NCBI GenBank assembly: GCA_040376605.1
Contig: JBEIQI010000005.1
Span: 1 to 31,163, forward strand
Length of the DNA: 31,163 nt
Reading direction: 5' to 3'
From: JANWKQ01 sp040376605
Lineage (GTDB): Bacteria; Bacteroidota; Bacteroidia; CAIKAF01
The position numbers and the translations under genes are program-made. A model generated the notes under the pieces. It worked only from the letters and a program-made list of their open reading frames with translations. It was not told where the DNA came from and searched no databases. Positions 16,456-25,287 of the stretch are shown in pieces; the first letter of the stretch is position 1, and each line of letters begins with the position of its first letter.

Positions 16456-17393
16456 TGTATATGACAATTACAAAAACGCAATTCAATTTCCCAGGACAAA
16501 CCAAGGTCTATTATGGTAAGGTAAGAGATGTTTATACCATTAACGATAAATATTTGGTGATGATTGCCAGTGATAGAATATCTGCGTTTGATGTCATTTT
16601 ACCACGACCGATTCCCTTTAAAGGTCAGGTACTGAATAAAACCGCTACAGAGTTTTTGCAACTTACTAAACATATTTGTCCAAATTGGTTTATCTCGGCC
16701 CCGGCACCTAATGTTGCTATTGGTTATAAATGTAATCCTTATCGTGTGGAGATGGTTATTCGTGGGTATTTAACGGGTCATGCCTGGAGAGAATACAGCA
16801 GTGGAAAACGATTATTATGTGGGGTTGAAATGCCCGATGGGTTAAAGGAAAATGATCCATTTCCGGTTCCAATTATAACCCCTGCAACCAAAGCTGAGGA
16901 GGGACATGATATGGATATCAGCCGTGAAGAAATTATTGCTCAGGGAATCATTCCGGAAGCAGAATATATTCAATTAGAAAAATATACCAGGGCTCTTTAT
17001 GATTTTGGCGTTCAATATGCAGCTAAACAAGGATTGATTTTGGTAGATACTAAATATGAGTTTGGGAATTTAAATGGAGAGATATTATTAATCGATGAAA
17101 TTCATACACCGGATAGCAGTCGCTATTTTTATTTAGACACCTATCAGAATAATCAGCAAAAAGGACTGCCTCAACAGCATTTAAGCAAGGAGTTTGTAAG
17201 AGAATGGCTGATCGAGAATAACTTTATGGGCAAGGAAGGTCAGCAAGTACCTGAAATGTTAGATGAGTTTGTGGAAACCGTGAGCAAAAGATATATTCAC
17301 TTGTACGAAAAGGTTACTGGTAAATCCTTTTTAAAGGAGCGTACCGAGGATATTGAAACATCCATTGTAAATGAATTAAATAACCTTTCTTAA
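16455..17393 (+). CDS. purC: phosphoribosylaminoimidazole-succinocarboxamide synthase (SAICAR synthase)
   Basis: PurC ligates aspartate to CAIR with ATP in purine biosynthesis. The N-terminal YYGKVRDVYTINDKYLVMIA, ASDRISAFDVILPRPIPFKG and RGYLTGHAWREYSSGKR blocks are strongly conserved in the family. VDTKYEFGNLNGEILLIDEIHTPDSSRYF forms the nucleotide/metal site. At 312 residues it is the long form, like the yeast enzyme, rather than the roughly 240-residue E. coli form. A second in-frame ATG is at 16461. The gene is coupled to phoH by a one-base overlap. Its stop lies one base from the stop of the convergent LVIVD-protein gene. Confidence 0.95.
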   Translation: MYMTITKTQFNFPGQTKVYYGKVRDVYTINDKYLVMIASDRISAFDVILPRPIPFKGQVLNKTATEFLQLTKHICPNWFISAPAPNVAIGYKCNPYRVEMVIRGYLTGHAWREYSSGKRLLCGVEMPDGLKENDPFPVPIITPATKAEEGHDMDISREEIIAQGIIPEAEYIQLEKYTRALYDFGVQYAAKQGLILVDTKYEFGNLNGEILLIDEIHTPDSSRYFYLDTYQNNQQKGLPQQHLSKEFVREWLIENNFMGKEGQQVPEMLDEFVETVSKRYIHLYEKVTGKSFLKERTEDIETSIVNELNNLS

Positions 17394-17394
17394 G

Positions 17395-18765
17395 CTATTG
17401 TTTCGCAAACTTTTTATAGCTCCACCTACCTTCTTTTTCAACACCCACTATGTAGAGTCCGCAAGCTAGTTCATTTATAGCAATGCTTTGTGCATTTTGA
17501 GCAGTCAATAGCATCTTGCCGTTTACATCTATTATTCTCACATTCTCGAACGACTCATTGAATTGAATAAAATCACTAGCAGGGTTAGGTAACATACTAA
17601 ATGAAAAAGTCGGGGTTTCCTCAACACCAACAGGCATAGAATGAGGTCGAAGAACATATAGCCCTGTTTGCATATCAGAAACTAAAACTTTCCCGCTTGA
17701 TAGAAATCCATAAACACCCCATGCTCCACGATATTCATCAAACAAAGCATCGCCAGGCCATGTATCATACCAAGCTACTTCCACAGGATTGCATGCATCA
17801 GAAATATCGAAGATCCTAACTCCGTCCTGATAATATGAAGCATATAAATAATCTCCTTTAATATGGGGATTATGTGCCATGTTAAACGGACCAACACCTG
17901 CTTCAAACAAAGTACATACCGAGAAGAAATTAAGGCCGGGTTGCATATCTATCATTTTAATTCTCATTCCTTGCGTTTCATCCATCATTACATAATGTTT
18001 TCCATCTTCGGTGAGCCAACCACTGTGATTATATCCCTGATCGTCGTAAAAAGGCATCACATCCAATTCAACCGGATTTTGAGGATCACCCATGTATCCA
18101 TAGTACAAACCATCATATCCACAGTTAAAAAAAGCCGTATCGTTCCTTACAAAACCATCATGTATATAGGTAATAATATTATGTGTGAACATAGATAAGT
18201 ATTGCGGGTTGGCTGGTGAAGAAACATCCAGAATCATGGCCGGATAGCCAACAGGAACTCCCGGAGAAAGCAGATCCGAGTTGATCCCGAACAAATAAAC
18301 TTTTTGCATGGCTGTATCAACATGTATCTCATGCGACCTAATGATAAGTGAATCATTGTCGTATACCAAGTGCACACTATCAGGTAAATATTGCATATCA
18401 ATTATTTGCAAACTGGCAGCTCCTTCATCAGATACTACATATAGGTAATTTCTATAGTTGTTAAATTCATGGTGAATAATTGGTCCTACTCTACCAGGTA
18501 TAAAATCAATATAATCTATAATTGTGGTATCGGTGATATCGAAAAAATGGACTCCCATCGTGGAACCTAAAATAGCGTATTCTCTTCCATCCTTTTCGTA
18601 TCCCCAAACATCATTGTATCTAAAATTATCGATAGAAGGAGGAGAATTGATCTCGGCAATGTTTGTATCCGTCCAACTATAAATCAAATCCATGTCATGG
18701 GAAATTTGCGAGAATCCGAACTGAATAATAAACCCGGCAAGTATTAAGGTAAAAAGTTTCTTCAT
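17395..18765 (-). CDS. choice-of-anchor-B/LVIVD-repeat secreted protein with T9SS type A tail
   Basis: The 456-residue protein starts best at ATG 18765 (MKKLFTLILAGFIIQFGFSQ, a clear signal peptide); a longer in-frame start at 18816 adds 17 residues that spoil it. The middle (about 25-370) repeats a beta-propeller-like unit of the LVIVD type. Examples are GVHFFDITDTT, LQIIDMQYLPD, AMILDVSSPANPQYL and VRIFDISDACNPVEVAW. The last part, MLPNPASDF to YKKFAKQ (about 385-456), is a type A sorting domain for T9SS export. The function is unknown; related proteins are annotated only as surface proteins. Its 3' end abuts purC with a one-base gap and no terminator. Confidence 0.85.
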   Translation of the reverse strand: MKKLFTLILAGFIIQFGFSQISHDMDLIYSWTDTNIAEINSPPSIDNFRYNDVWGYEKDGREYAILGSTMGVHFFDITDTTIIDYIDFIPGRVGPIIHHEFNNYRNYLYVVSDEGAASLQIIDMQYLPDSVHLVYDNDSLIIRSHEIHVDTAMQKVYLFGINSDLLSPGVPVGYPAMILDVSSPANPQYLSMFTHNIITYIHDGFVRNDTAFFNCGYDGLYYGYMGDPQNPVELDVMPFYDDQGYNHSGWLTEDGKHYVMMDETQGMRIKMIDMQPGLNFFSVCTLFEAGVGPFNMAHNPHIKGDYLYASYYQDGVRIFDISDACNPVEVAWYDTWPGDALFDEYRGAWGVYGFLSSGKVLVSDMQTGLYVLRPHSMPVGVEETPTFSFSMLPNPASDFIQFNESFENVRIIDVNGKMLLTAQNAQSIAINELACGLYIVGVEKEGRWSYKKFAKQ

Positions 18766-19082
18766 ATCATAAAAGTAATAATTATTAGGTCGAAAGATGA
18801 ATACAATTTTATCCAATTATCGCTTAGTTTCAATTAAAATCGAATACAACAGCGGTAGAAGCGCCAATGGCCTATGCCCATTAGTCTTAATTTGTTCTGC
18901 TTGCAGAGTAAATTTGGAGTGGATCGCGGCCTACAATCCTCTCGGGGTATGTTATAGATGGGTTTCCGTCAATTTGTCAATGAAATAATTCAGGTTCCCA
19001 GATTACAAAAAACTTTCCAATTTTTTAACCCAATAAATACTGTATTTATTGCTTACTTTGTAATGAAATTTATCGATAAAAA
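18766..19082. other. 317-base divergent spacer upstream of serC; no gene seen
   Basis: This region separates the LVIVD-protein gene (minus) from serC (plus). Its middle (about 18850-18970) is richer in G and C than the flanks. It can be read as short open stretches on both strands, but none has a convincing protein pattern. It may be a decayed gene fragment, an unrecognised RNA, or simply spacer. The serC end carries the inverted repeat noted separately. No tRNA, riboswitch or insertion sequence is recognisable. Confidence 0.4.
19032..19050. promoter_or_regulatory. inverted repeat upstream of serC (possible operator)
   Basis: AATAAATA (19032-19039) and TATTTATT (19043-19050) form a perfect 8-base inverted repeat with a three-base centre, 33 bases before the serC ATG and directly in front of TACTTTG (a shortened -7-like word). 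The position suits a repressor or activator site. An AT-rich palindrome can also arise by chance. Confidence 0.35.
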
Positions 19083-20147
19083 ATGAAAATTCACAATTTT
19101 AGTGCCGGTCCAGGAATATTACCAGAAGAAGTTCTGAGAAAATCAGCTGAAGCTGTTTTAAATTTTAATGATCTAAAACTTTCTCTTTTGGAGATTTCAC
19201 ATCGAAGTAAAGATTTTGAAGATGTGATGGAAAAGGCTAGAAACTTGGTAAAAGAATTATATGGCTTAGGCAATGATTATGATGTATTGTTTTTACAAGG
19301 TGGTGCAAGTTTACAATTTTACATGGTGCCCATGAACCTTCTAAAAACCAAAGCAGCATATATTAATACGGGTACTTGGGCAAGCGAAGCTATTGCTGAT
19401 GCCAAGAAGGTAGGGAATATCGAAGTGATTGCAAGCAGCGAAGACAAAAAATTTACTTATATCCCAAAAAACTTTACTGTTCCATCGGATGCCGATTATT
19501 TACATTTCACCAGCAACAATACCATTTATGGTTCGCAGTGGAAGGAGTATCCAAAGACTGATATCCCATTAGTTTGCGATATGAGCTCAGATATATTTAG
19601 TAAGAGAATAGATGCATCTAAATTCTCCTTAATATATGCCGGGGCACAAAAAAATATGGGTCCTGCAGGAGCTACGATGGTATTGTTTAAAAAGGATGTG
19701 GTAGGTAAAACGGGTCGTGATCTACCTAAAATGTTAGACTATGTGCAAAATGCAAAAAAGGATTCCATGCTTAACACTCCTCCTGTATTTGCCGTTTATG
19801 TGAGTATGCTTACTATGGAATGGCTTAAAAATAATGGCGGTTTGGAATGGATTGAAAAGTTGAATGACATGAAATCAAATACTTTTTATACCGAACTTGA
19901 TTCGAATCCTCTATTTTATGGAACGGTAGAAAAGGAAGATCGGAGCCAAATGAATGCAACTTTCTTATTAAAGAATGAAGCTTTAGAACCAGAGTTTGAT
20001 AAATTATTAAAAGAAGCTGGAATTAGTGGGTTAAGGGGGCATCGCTCAGTAGGTGGCTATAGGGCTAGTATGTATAATGCATTGCCACTAGAAAGTGTAA
20101 ATGTATTGACAAGTGTAATGAGAGAAATGGCTAATAAATTTGCGTAA
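19083..20147 (+). CDS. serC: phosphoserine aminotransferase
   Basis: SerC is a PLP enzyme that transaminates 3-phosphohydroxypyruvate with glutamate to O-phosphoserine; it also serves pyridoxine synthesis in some bacteria. The 354-residue chain begins HNFSAGPGILPEEVL, the typical SerC start. It contains FLQGGASLQFYMVPMNL for cofactor binding and the Schiff-base lysine Lys190 in IYAGAQKNMGPAG. The end GLRGHRSVGGYRASMYNAL carries substrate-binding residues. It is the first gene of serC-serA-DUF1015, with serA five bases downstream. Confidence 0.96.
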   Translation: MKIHNFSAGPGILPEEVLRKSAEAVLNFNDLKLSLLEISHRSKDFEDVMEKARNLVKELYGLGNDYDVLFLQGGASLQFYMVPMNLLKTKAAYINTGTWASEAIADAKKVGNIEVIASSEDKKFTYIPKNFTVPSDADYLHFTSNNTIYGSQWKEYPKTDIPLVCDMSSDIFSKRIDASKFSLIYAGAQKNMGPAGATMVLFKKDVVGKTGRDLPKMLDYVQNAKKDSMLNTPPVFAVYVSMLTMEWLKNNGGLEWIEKLNDMKSNTFYTELDSNPLFYGTVEKEDRSQMNATFLLKNEALEPEFDKLLKEAGISGLRGHRSVGGYRASMYNALPLESVNVLTSVMREMANKFA

Positions 20148-20152
20148 TATTT

Positions 20153-21112
20153 ATGAAAAAGATTCTTGCTAACGACGGACTTGAAAAATCAGGCATTGAT
20201 TTATTAAAAAATGCTGGTTTTGAAGTGATAACTGATAAGGTGGAACAAGGAAACTTGATCGACTATATTAATTCTAATCATATCAATGGAATCTTGGTTC
20301 GTTCGGCAACCAAAGTCCGAAAGGATATCATCGATGCCTGTCCGGATTTAAAATTCATTGGAAGGGGTGGGGTAGGTATGGATAATATTGATGTGGAATA
20401 TGCAAAAAGCAAGGGTCTGGCTGTAGAAAATACTCCGGCGGCTTCCACAAGATCTGTTGCGGAATTGGTGTTTTCTCATATTTATGCGATCTCAAGAATG
20501 TTGCATGATAGCAATCGTCAAATGCCCCTCAAAGGAGTTACGGAATTTAATGACCTCAAAAAAAATTATTCAAAGGGTTTTGAATTAGAAGGGAAAACGC
20601 TAGGGGTCATTGGTTTTGGTAGAATTGGTCAAACAGTCGCTAAAATAGCTTTAGGTAATGGAATGAATGTGATTGCTTATGATCCATTCGTTCAAAGTGC
20701 CTCCATTAAACTAAGTGTTGGAGAGCAGCATATTACGGTCGGAATTTATCCGGTTGAATTTGAAGAGGTAATTAAAAAGGCTGATATAATATCTTTACAT
20801 GTGCCTATGCCAACCGATGGCAAGCCAATTATTGGAGCAGAGGAATTGGTCATGATGAAAAAGGGAGCCGTTATTATCAATACTTCACGAGGAGGAATCA
20901 TCGATGAAAAAGCATTATTACAATCCTTAAATAATGGACATCTGGGTTTTGCAGGACTCGATGTTTTTGAAAATGAACCTACCCCATTAGGGGATTTATT
21001 GGTGCATCCAAAAGTATCTTCATCTCCACATATTGGTGGCTCCACAGCAGAAGCCCAGGAAAGAGTAGGGGCTGAAATTGCGGATAAAGTGATTCGTTAC
21101 TTTTCTAATTAA
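20153..21112 (+). CDS. serA: D-3-phosphoglycerate dehydrogenase, short form without ACT domain
   Basis: SerA oxidises 3-phosphoglycerate to 3-phosphohydroxypyruvate, the step before SerC. The 319 residues hold the substrate half (GRGGVGMDNIDVEYAKSKG near 71-88) and the NAD half with GFGRIG at 154-159. The catalytic set is Arg246 (NTSRGG), Glu275 (ENEP) and His293 (PHIGGS). The chain ends at 319, so the C-terminal ACT serine-sensing domain of longer SerA proteins is missing and feedback inhibition by that route is not expected. Given its position beside serC, 2-hydroxyacid dehydrogenase alternatives are unlikely. Its stop overlaps the DUF1015 start by one base. Confidence 0.92.
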   Translation: MKKILANDGLEKSGIDLLKNAGFEVITDKVEQGNLIDYINSNHINGILVRSATKVRKDIIDACPDLKFIGRGGVGMDNIDVEYAKSKGLAVENTPAASTRSVAELVFSHIYAISRMLHDSNRQMPLKGVTEFNDLKKNYSKGFELEGKTLGVIGFGRIGQTVAKIALGNGMNVIAYDPFVQSASIKLSVGEQHITVGIYPVEFEEVIKKADIISLHVPMPTDGKPIIGAEELVMMKKGAVIINTSRGGIIDEKALLQSLNNGHLGFAGLDVFENEPTPLGDLLVHPKVSSSPHIGGSTAEAQERVGAEIADKVIRYFSN

Positions 21113-22362
21113 TGGCCAAGTTTTTACCTTTCAAAGGAATATTGCCTAATAAGGATTTCCCATCAAAGGTGGTATCTCGTCCATTTGATAATTATACCAA
21201 AGCCGAAATCAGAGAAATTCTTGATAACAATCCGGCCAACTTTCTTCATGTAATTGTACCGGCCATTCCAAATGAAGAGGATAAAATACCCTACGAGGAG
21301 AAATTAAAATTTGGGAAACTAACTTTCGATAAACTATTTAATCATCATGTTTTTAATGCTTCTAAACAACCTTGTTATTATGTTTATAGGCAGACCCAGG
21401 CCGATGAACAATATACTGGAATTATAGGTGCTATTAGTATTGATGATTGCATTATGAATGTGGTAAAGCCCCACGAACAAACCTTAGAACACAAAGAAGA
21501 AAAATTAAAGGAGTATTTAAAGATTATTGATATTAATGCCGAACCGGTGGTTATTTCTTATAAAGCTGATCATGAGATTAACGACTTATTAGAAGAGCTT
21601 ACTAATCAGCCTGCCTATGCTTCTTTTGATTATCCTGGATTTGGACATCATGAGCTTTGGGAAATTTTTTCGGAAGAAGCCATTCGTAAAATTCAAGGCC
21701 GATTTGAAACTTTTAATGAACTCTACATCGCCGATGGACATCATCGTACAGCATCTTCTGTTTTATATGGAGAAGAAATGAGGAATGAAAATCCGGAGAG
21801 TACAGGCAAGGAAGCTTATAATTATTTTATGGCCCTGATGTTTCCGCATCATCAGATCAGGTTAAGAGAGTTTAATCGGCTGGTAAAGGATTTAAATGGA
21901 TTTGAGATTGAGGAATTGCTTAAGTTGTTGGAGAAGGATTTTGAGATTGTTTATACTGGCACTTTCCCGGAAATTTCGGATTGGCTTTATTCTTTTGCTA
22001 TGTATGCTGATAAACATTGGTATCACCTCATTCCCAAAAGTGGTGTAGTGGAGAAGTTGTCTGAAGACCATCAGTTGCCAACTCAGGTTTTAACTGATTT
22101 GGTGTTAAGTCCTATTTTAGAAATTCATGATTTAAGAAAAGATAAACGAATTGCATTTATTGGAGGGAAAACAGATCATGAACTATTAGAATCAAAAGTT
22201 GATAGGGGTGAGTTTGCAGCAGCATTTGTGGTTAATAAAATCTCTATTCCTCTCTTTAAAAAATTTGCGGATAACGGATGGTTTATGCCTCCCAAAAGCA
22301 CATATTTCGAACCTAAGCTTTTGAGTGGACTGGTAGTATATTCTTTAAAGGAAAATTTATAA
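21112..22362 (+). CDS. DUF1015 family protein in the serine operon
   Basis: The 416-residue protein matches the DUF1015 family: a start with PFKGILPNKDFPSKVVSRPFD, then PANFLHVIVP and YYVYRQTQ, and the highly conserved Y-I-A-D208-G-H-H-R212-T-A-S-S. Related proteins commonly sit next to serC and serA in Bacteroidota, as here, where ATG overlaps the serA TAA by one base. The DGHHR block resembles the motif of ParB/Srx-fold proteins, which include the free-serine kinase SerK, so a phosphotransfer role on serine or phosphoserine is an attractive but unproved idea. No signal peptide is present. The last six bases overlap the convergent yggS gene. Confidence 0.82.
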   Translation: MAKFLPFKGILPNKDFPSKVVSRPFDNYTKAEIREILDNNPANFLHVIVPAIPNEEDKIPYEEKLKFGKLTFDKLFNHHVFNASKQPCYYVYRQTQADEQYTGIIGAISIDDCIMNVVKPHEQTLEHKEEKLKEYLKIIDINAEPVVISYKADHEINDLLEELTNQPAYASFDYPGFGHHELWEIFSEEAIRKIQGRFETFNELYIADGHHRTASSVLYGEEMRNENPESTGKEAYNYFMALMFPHHQIRLREFNRLVKDLNGFEIEELLKLLEKDFEIVYTGTFPEISDWLYSFAMYADKHWYHLIPKSGVVEKLSEDHQLPTQVLTDLVLSPILEIHDLRKDKRIAFIGGKTDHELLESKVDRGEFAAAFVVNKISIPLFKKFADNGWFMPPKSTYFEPKLLSGLVVYSLKENL

Positions 22363-23025
22363 AATATTTCTTTGCCCAAAAATATTTGAACCAACTCTTA
22401 CCATCGTGCTGCCTTCTTCTATGGCAATTAAATAGTCGCTACTCATACCCATTGAAATTTCTTTAAAGGAATCATCTTTCAAAAAATATTCTTTTTTAAC
22501 CTGGTTAAAAATATTTTTTAGAACCTTAAATTCATTACGAACAACTGACATATCACTTGTATTGGTAGCCATTCCCATTAAACCTCTAAATTCGATATTT
22601 GGATACTGGTTCAACAATGCACAAATTTCATGTAATTCAGATTCATCCAAACCAAATTTAGTCTCTTCCTTGGCAATGTACATTTGCAAAAGGACAGGTA
22701 TTTTTCTATTTATTCGGTTACCTTGTTTATTGATCTCCTCTAATAATTTCCTACTATCCACACTATGGATCAATCCAATAAAAGAAGCGACATACTTAAC
22801 TTTATTGGTTTGCAGATGACCCACTAAATGCCATTCGATATCTTTAGGTAGGGTTTCAAATTTGTCTACTAACTCCTGGACTTTATTTTCACCGAAAACT
22901 GTCTGTCCGGCATGGTAAGCTTCCAAGATATCCTCGTTTGGCTTGGTTTTACTTATAGCCACTAAGGTAACATGATGAGGTAAATGTTTTTTAACCTCTA
23001 CTAATTGATCTGAAATAAAACCCAT
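22357..23025 (-). CDS. yggS: YggS-family PLP homeostasis protein
   Basis: YggS/PLPBP is a PLP-carrying protein that buffers free pyridoxal phosphate; it looks like the N-terminal barrel of alanine racemase but lacks racemase activity. The 222-residue chain shows the Schiff-base Lys26 in LVAISKTKP. It also has FGENKVQELVDKFE, WHLVGHLQTNKVKY and the phosphate loop GMSSDYLIAIEEGSTMVRVGSNIFG near the end. It is one base downstream of the PLP-dependent cysteine desulfurase gene on the same strand, so both are probably made together. It overlaps DUF1015 by six bases at the 3' end. Confidence 0.92.
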   Translation of the reverse strand: MGFISDQLVEVKKHLPHHVTLVAISKTKPNEDILEAYHAGQTVFGENKVQELVDKFETLPKDIEWHLVGHLQTNKVKYVASFIGLIHSVDSRKLLEEINKQGNRINRKIPVLLQMYIAKEETKFGLDESELHEICALLNQYPNIEFRGLMGMATNTSDMSVVRNEFKVLKNIFNQVKKEYFLKDDSFKEISMGMSSDYLIAIEEGSTMVRVGSNIFGQRNIL

Positions 23026-23026
23026 A

Positions 23027-24169
23027 TTAAACAGCTTGAGTCTCGAACATGCCTTTTAGCACTCCAACAACAGTATCAACTTCCTCCTTCGTGTTGTGCT
23101 TGCTAAAGGAAAAACGAATGCTTGGTCTGTCTCCGGCACATTTAATTCCGGCCAAAACATGAGATCCCACATTACTACCGCTGCTACATGCTGATCCACC
23201 AGAGGCGCAGATTCCCATAATGTCAAGCTTCATCAAAAACATTTCAGAATCCGGAGTGGCTGGAAATCTAACATTTAATACTGTGTACAAGCTGTTCTCA
23301 GAAATATCTCCATTAAAATCTACGTCTTGTATTTCTTCGCGTAGTTTATTAATCATGTAGTTTTTTATTCCACGAATATGCTCTTGATCAGCATCCATAT
23401 TTTGATAAGCAATTTCCATTGCTTTAGTTAATCCAACAATTCCATGAATATTCTCGGTGCCGGCTCTCATGTTTCTTTCTTGAGATCCACCTGTTATATA
23501 GGGCTTAATTTTCACATTGGAATTGATATATAAAAATCCAATGCCTTTTGGCCCATGAAACTTATGTGCAGAACAGGTTATAAAATCGATAGGAATTTCT
23601 TTTAAATTTATGGGATAATGTGCTATTGATTGCACGGTATCACTATGAAACAGAGCATTGTATTTTTTGCAGATATTTCCAACATCCACCAAATTTATCA
23701 TGGTGCCAATTTCGTTATTGGCATGCATTAAACTCACCAATGCCGGTGTTGAATCGTCTTGTAAAAGTGTTTCTAAATGTTGCAAATCAATTTGACCCTT
23801 CTCATTAACATTTACAAATTGAATCCGAATTTTGTTTCTATGCCAAAGATCCTCTACGGTATGAGATACAGCGTGATGCTCAATGGTGGTGGTAATTACC
23901 CGCTTAACACCAAGATCATCAACTGCTGATCTAATGGCCATATTATCTGCTTCTGTTCCTCCGCTGGTGAAAAATATTTCCGATGGAGAACAATGTAAAA
24001 ACTCGGCAATTTTTTTTCTTGATTTTTCAATATGTGTTCTTGCTTCTCTTCCCATCGAATGAATACTGCTCGGGTTACCATAACTGGTTCTCAATATTTT
24101 GGTCATTTCTACAATTACCTCTTCATCAATTGGAGTACTTGCGGCATTGTCCATGTATATTTTACCCAT
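23027..24169 (-). CDS. cysteine desulfurase (NifS/IscS family)
   Basis: It mobilises sulfur from cysteine as a protein persulfide for Fe-S clusters or tRNA thiolation. The 380 residues begin YMDNAASTPIDEEV, with EHHAVSH (97-103, cofactor-stacking His) and the Schiff-base Lys203 in CSAHKFHGPKG. The catalytic Cys328 is in GGSACSSGS with a long flexible loop around it, typical of class I IscS/NifS enzymes. No iscU or other Fe-S assembly gene is adjacent, so the delivery target is unknown. A perfect -7 word lies just upstream on the minus strand (24199-24192). The PLP protein YggS follows with a one-base gap. Confidence 0.93.
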   Translation of the reverse strand: MGKIYMDNAASTPIDEEVIVEMTKILRTSYGNPSSIHSMGREARTHIEKSRKKIAEFLHCSPSEIFFTSGGTEADNMAIRSAVDDLGVKRVITTTIEHHAVSHTVEDLWHRNKIRIQFVNVNEKGQIDLQHLETLLQDDSTPALVSLMHANNEIGTMINLVDVGNICKKYNALFHSDTVQSIAHYPINLKEIPIDFITCSAHKFHGPKGIGFLYINSNVKIKPYITGGSQERNMRAGTENIHGIVGLTKAMEIAYQNMDADQEHIRGIKNYMINKLREEIQDVDFNGDISENSLYTVLNVRFPATPDSEMFLMKLDIMGICASGGSACSSGSNVGSHVLAGIKCAGDRPSIRFSFSKHNTKEEVDTVVGVLKGMFETQAV

Positions 24170-24191
24170 AATTTTGTCTTTCTTTGCCCTA

Positions 24192-24199
24192 CAAAAATA
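24192..24199 (-). promoter_or_regulatory. -7 element of the cysteine desulfurase-yggS unit
   Basis: The minus strand reads TATTTTTG, matching TAnnTTTG exactly, 22 bases before ATG 24169, so the leader would be about 15 bases. The -33 region is only T-rich. Confidence 0.45.
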
Positions 24200-24244
24200 C
24201 GCTTTTTATTTATTAAAATGTCTTATTGGTTGTTGTGCATAGAG

Positions 24245-24269
24245 GGCATTTTTATAGTCGTAAAATGCC
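24245..24269. repeat. 8-base inverted repeat in the divergent spacer
   Basis: GGCATTTT (24245-24252) and AAAATGCC (24262-24269) are perfect arms around a nine-base loop. There is no T-run on either side, so a terminator is unlikely; a binding site or leader structure is possible. A second perfect palindrome, GAATTATAATTC, lies at 24295-24306 just before the outer-membrane protein gene. Confidence 0.35.
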
Positions 24270-24319
24270 ATTTGTTAAAGGCAGTCTCAAGGGTGAATTA
24301 TAATTCTTAACTTTACCAA

Positions 24320-25207
24320 ATGTTCAAAAAGAAAAATAAAAACAATTTGCAGGGTCTCTATCGGCTTGCTTATCAATTAATTTTTACGGTTAGTGCCCTT
24401 TCTCCCTTATTCCTTGCATCTCAAACAATTAGAAAGTTTGAGTATATTAAAGCCACTCGTGATACCGTTTTGATGAATACGGATCATTTTTATATAGGTG
24501 GCGAACTTGGTTTTGGGTTTAATATTGGCCCTACTGCCACCATATTGGTTGGCCCACAAATGGAAACAAATGTAGCACCTTTTGAAATTGGGGATCTATC
24601 AACGATCAGCCCAACAAAATTTTACATGGGATACGCTTTTAAAAGTCATCATTTCGAAGGAGCATTCGGTATGGCTCGGGAGCGGATTAATGTATCAATT
24701 ATGGATAGTATGGGCGGAAGGGCAATTGACTATAACAGAAGTAAAACCTATGTTACACTTACCGCCCGATACTTCTATAGATTCCCGATCACAATTCCAC
24801 GAATGAAAATGATGATGGGAGCAGAAATTGGAATTGGGTATCATCCTAAAATGTTACCATCGCAGCCGAATTTTACGGTATATGATAGCTCGTATACCAT
24901 GAGTACGTCTTCCCTGCAGAGTCGTGATTTTCAGTTAATGTTGGGGATCAGTGGACGGATGGATATAAAACTGTTTAAAAATCTAACCTTAACTTTGGTT
25001 TCAACTATTATTGGAAGTCCTATGAAAGGTTCGGAATATGCATTAAATTACACTTTGCCGGTAGGAACTAATCAAAATGCGCAAGTTTATGGAAGTGTCC
25101 TAAATATTAATTTAAATGCCGGATTAAAATTTGATTTTTTCACGCATAAGAAGAGAAGGGAAACCTACGATAAGTATAATATTGAGGATCCATTTAGGGA
25201 TAAATAG
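24320..25207 (+). CDS. predicted outer-membrane beta-barrel protein, unrecognised
   Basis: I do not recognise a named family. The 295-residue protein has a basic N-terminus and a hydrophobic stretch ending near LASQT (about residues 16-35), consistent with an export signal. The rest alternates polar and hydrophobic residues in amphipathic strands rich in Gly, Tyr and Phe. Examples are FYIGGELGFGFNIGPTATILVG, TYVTLTARYFYRFP and SVLNINLNAGLKFDFF, as expected for a small beta-barrel. A charged tail (KKRRETYDKYNIEDPFRDK) follows the last strand and is not a T9SS domain. It stands alone between the divergent cysteine desulfurase and the SDR gene. Confidence 0.6.
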   Translation: MFKKKNKNNLQGLYRLAYQLIFTVSALSPLFLASQTIRKFEYIKATRDTVLMNTDHFYIGGELGFGFNIGPTATILVGPQMETNVAPFEIGDLSTISPTKFYMGYAFKSHHFEGAFGMARERINVSIMDSMGGRAIDYNRSKTYVTLTARYFYRFPITIPRMKMMMGAEIGIGYHPKMLPSQPNFTVYDSSYTMSTSSLQSRDFQLMLGISGRMDIKLFKNLTLTLVSTIIGSPMKGSEYALNYTLPVGTNQNAQVYGSVLNINLNAGLKFDFFTHKKRRETYDKYNIEDPFRDK

Positions 25208-25287
25208 TTTATAATTTAATAGGCTACCCCGGTTTATAACCTAAGGGAGGGGGAAAAAGAGTTTCAGCTAACACCCAAAAAAACGAT

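Noticed and set aside
18766..18816. N-terminal extension of the LVIVD protein
   Set aside because: The 17 extra residues precede a textbook signal peptide at MKKLFTL and would disable it; the start at 18765 is preferred.
18950..18985. CCGTCAATT word recalling the 16S rRNA 900 region
   Set aside because: Only nine bases match; the flanking bases are not rRNA-like, so this is chance.
18797..18988. 63-codon plus-strand ORF in the serC spacer
   Set aside because: Cysteine-rich, low-similarity composition, no promoter or family pattern; probably a chance ORF across the GC-rich island.
24032..24310. 92-codon plus-strand ORF upstream of the outer-membrane protein gene
   Set aside because: Mostly antisense to the cysteine desulfurase start and its promoter; no recognisable domain.
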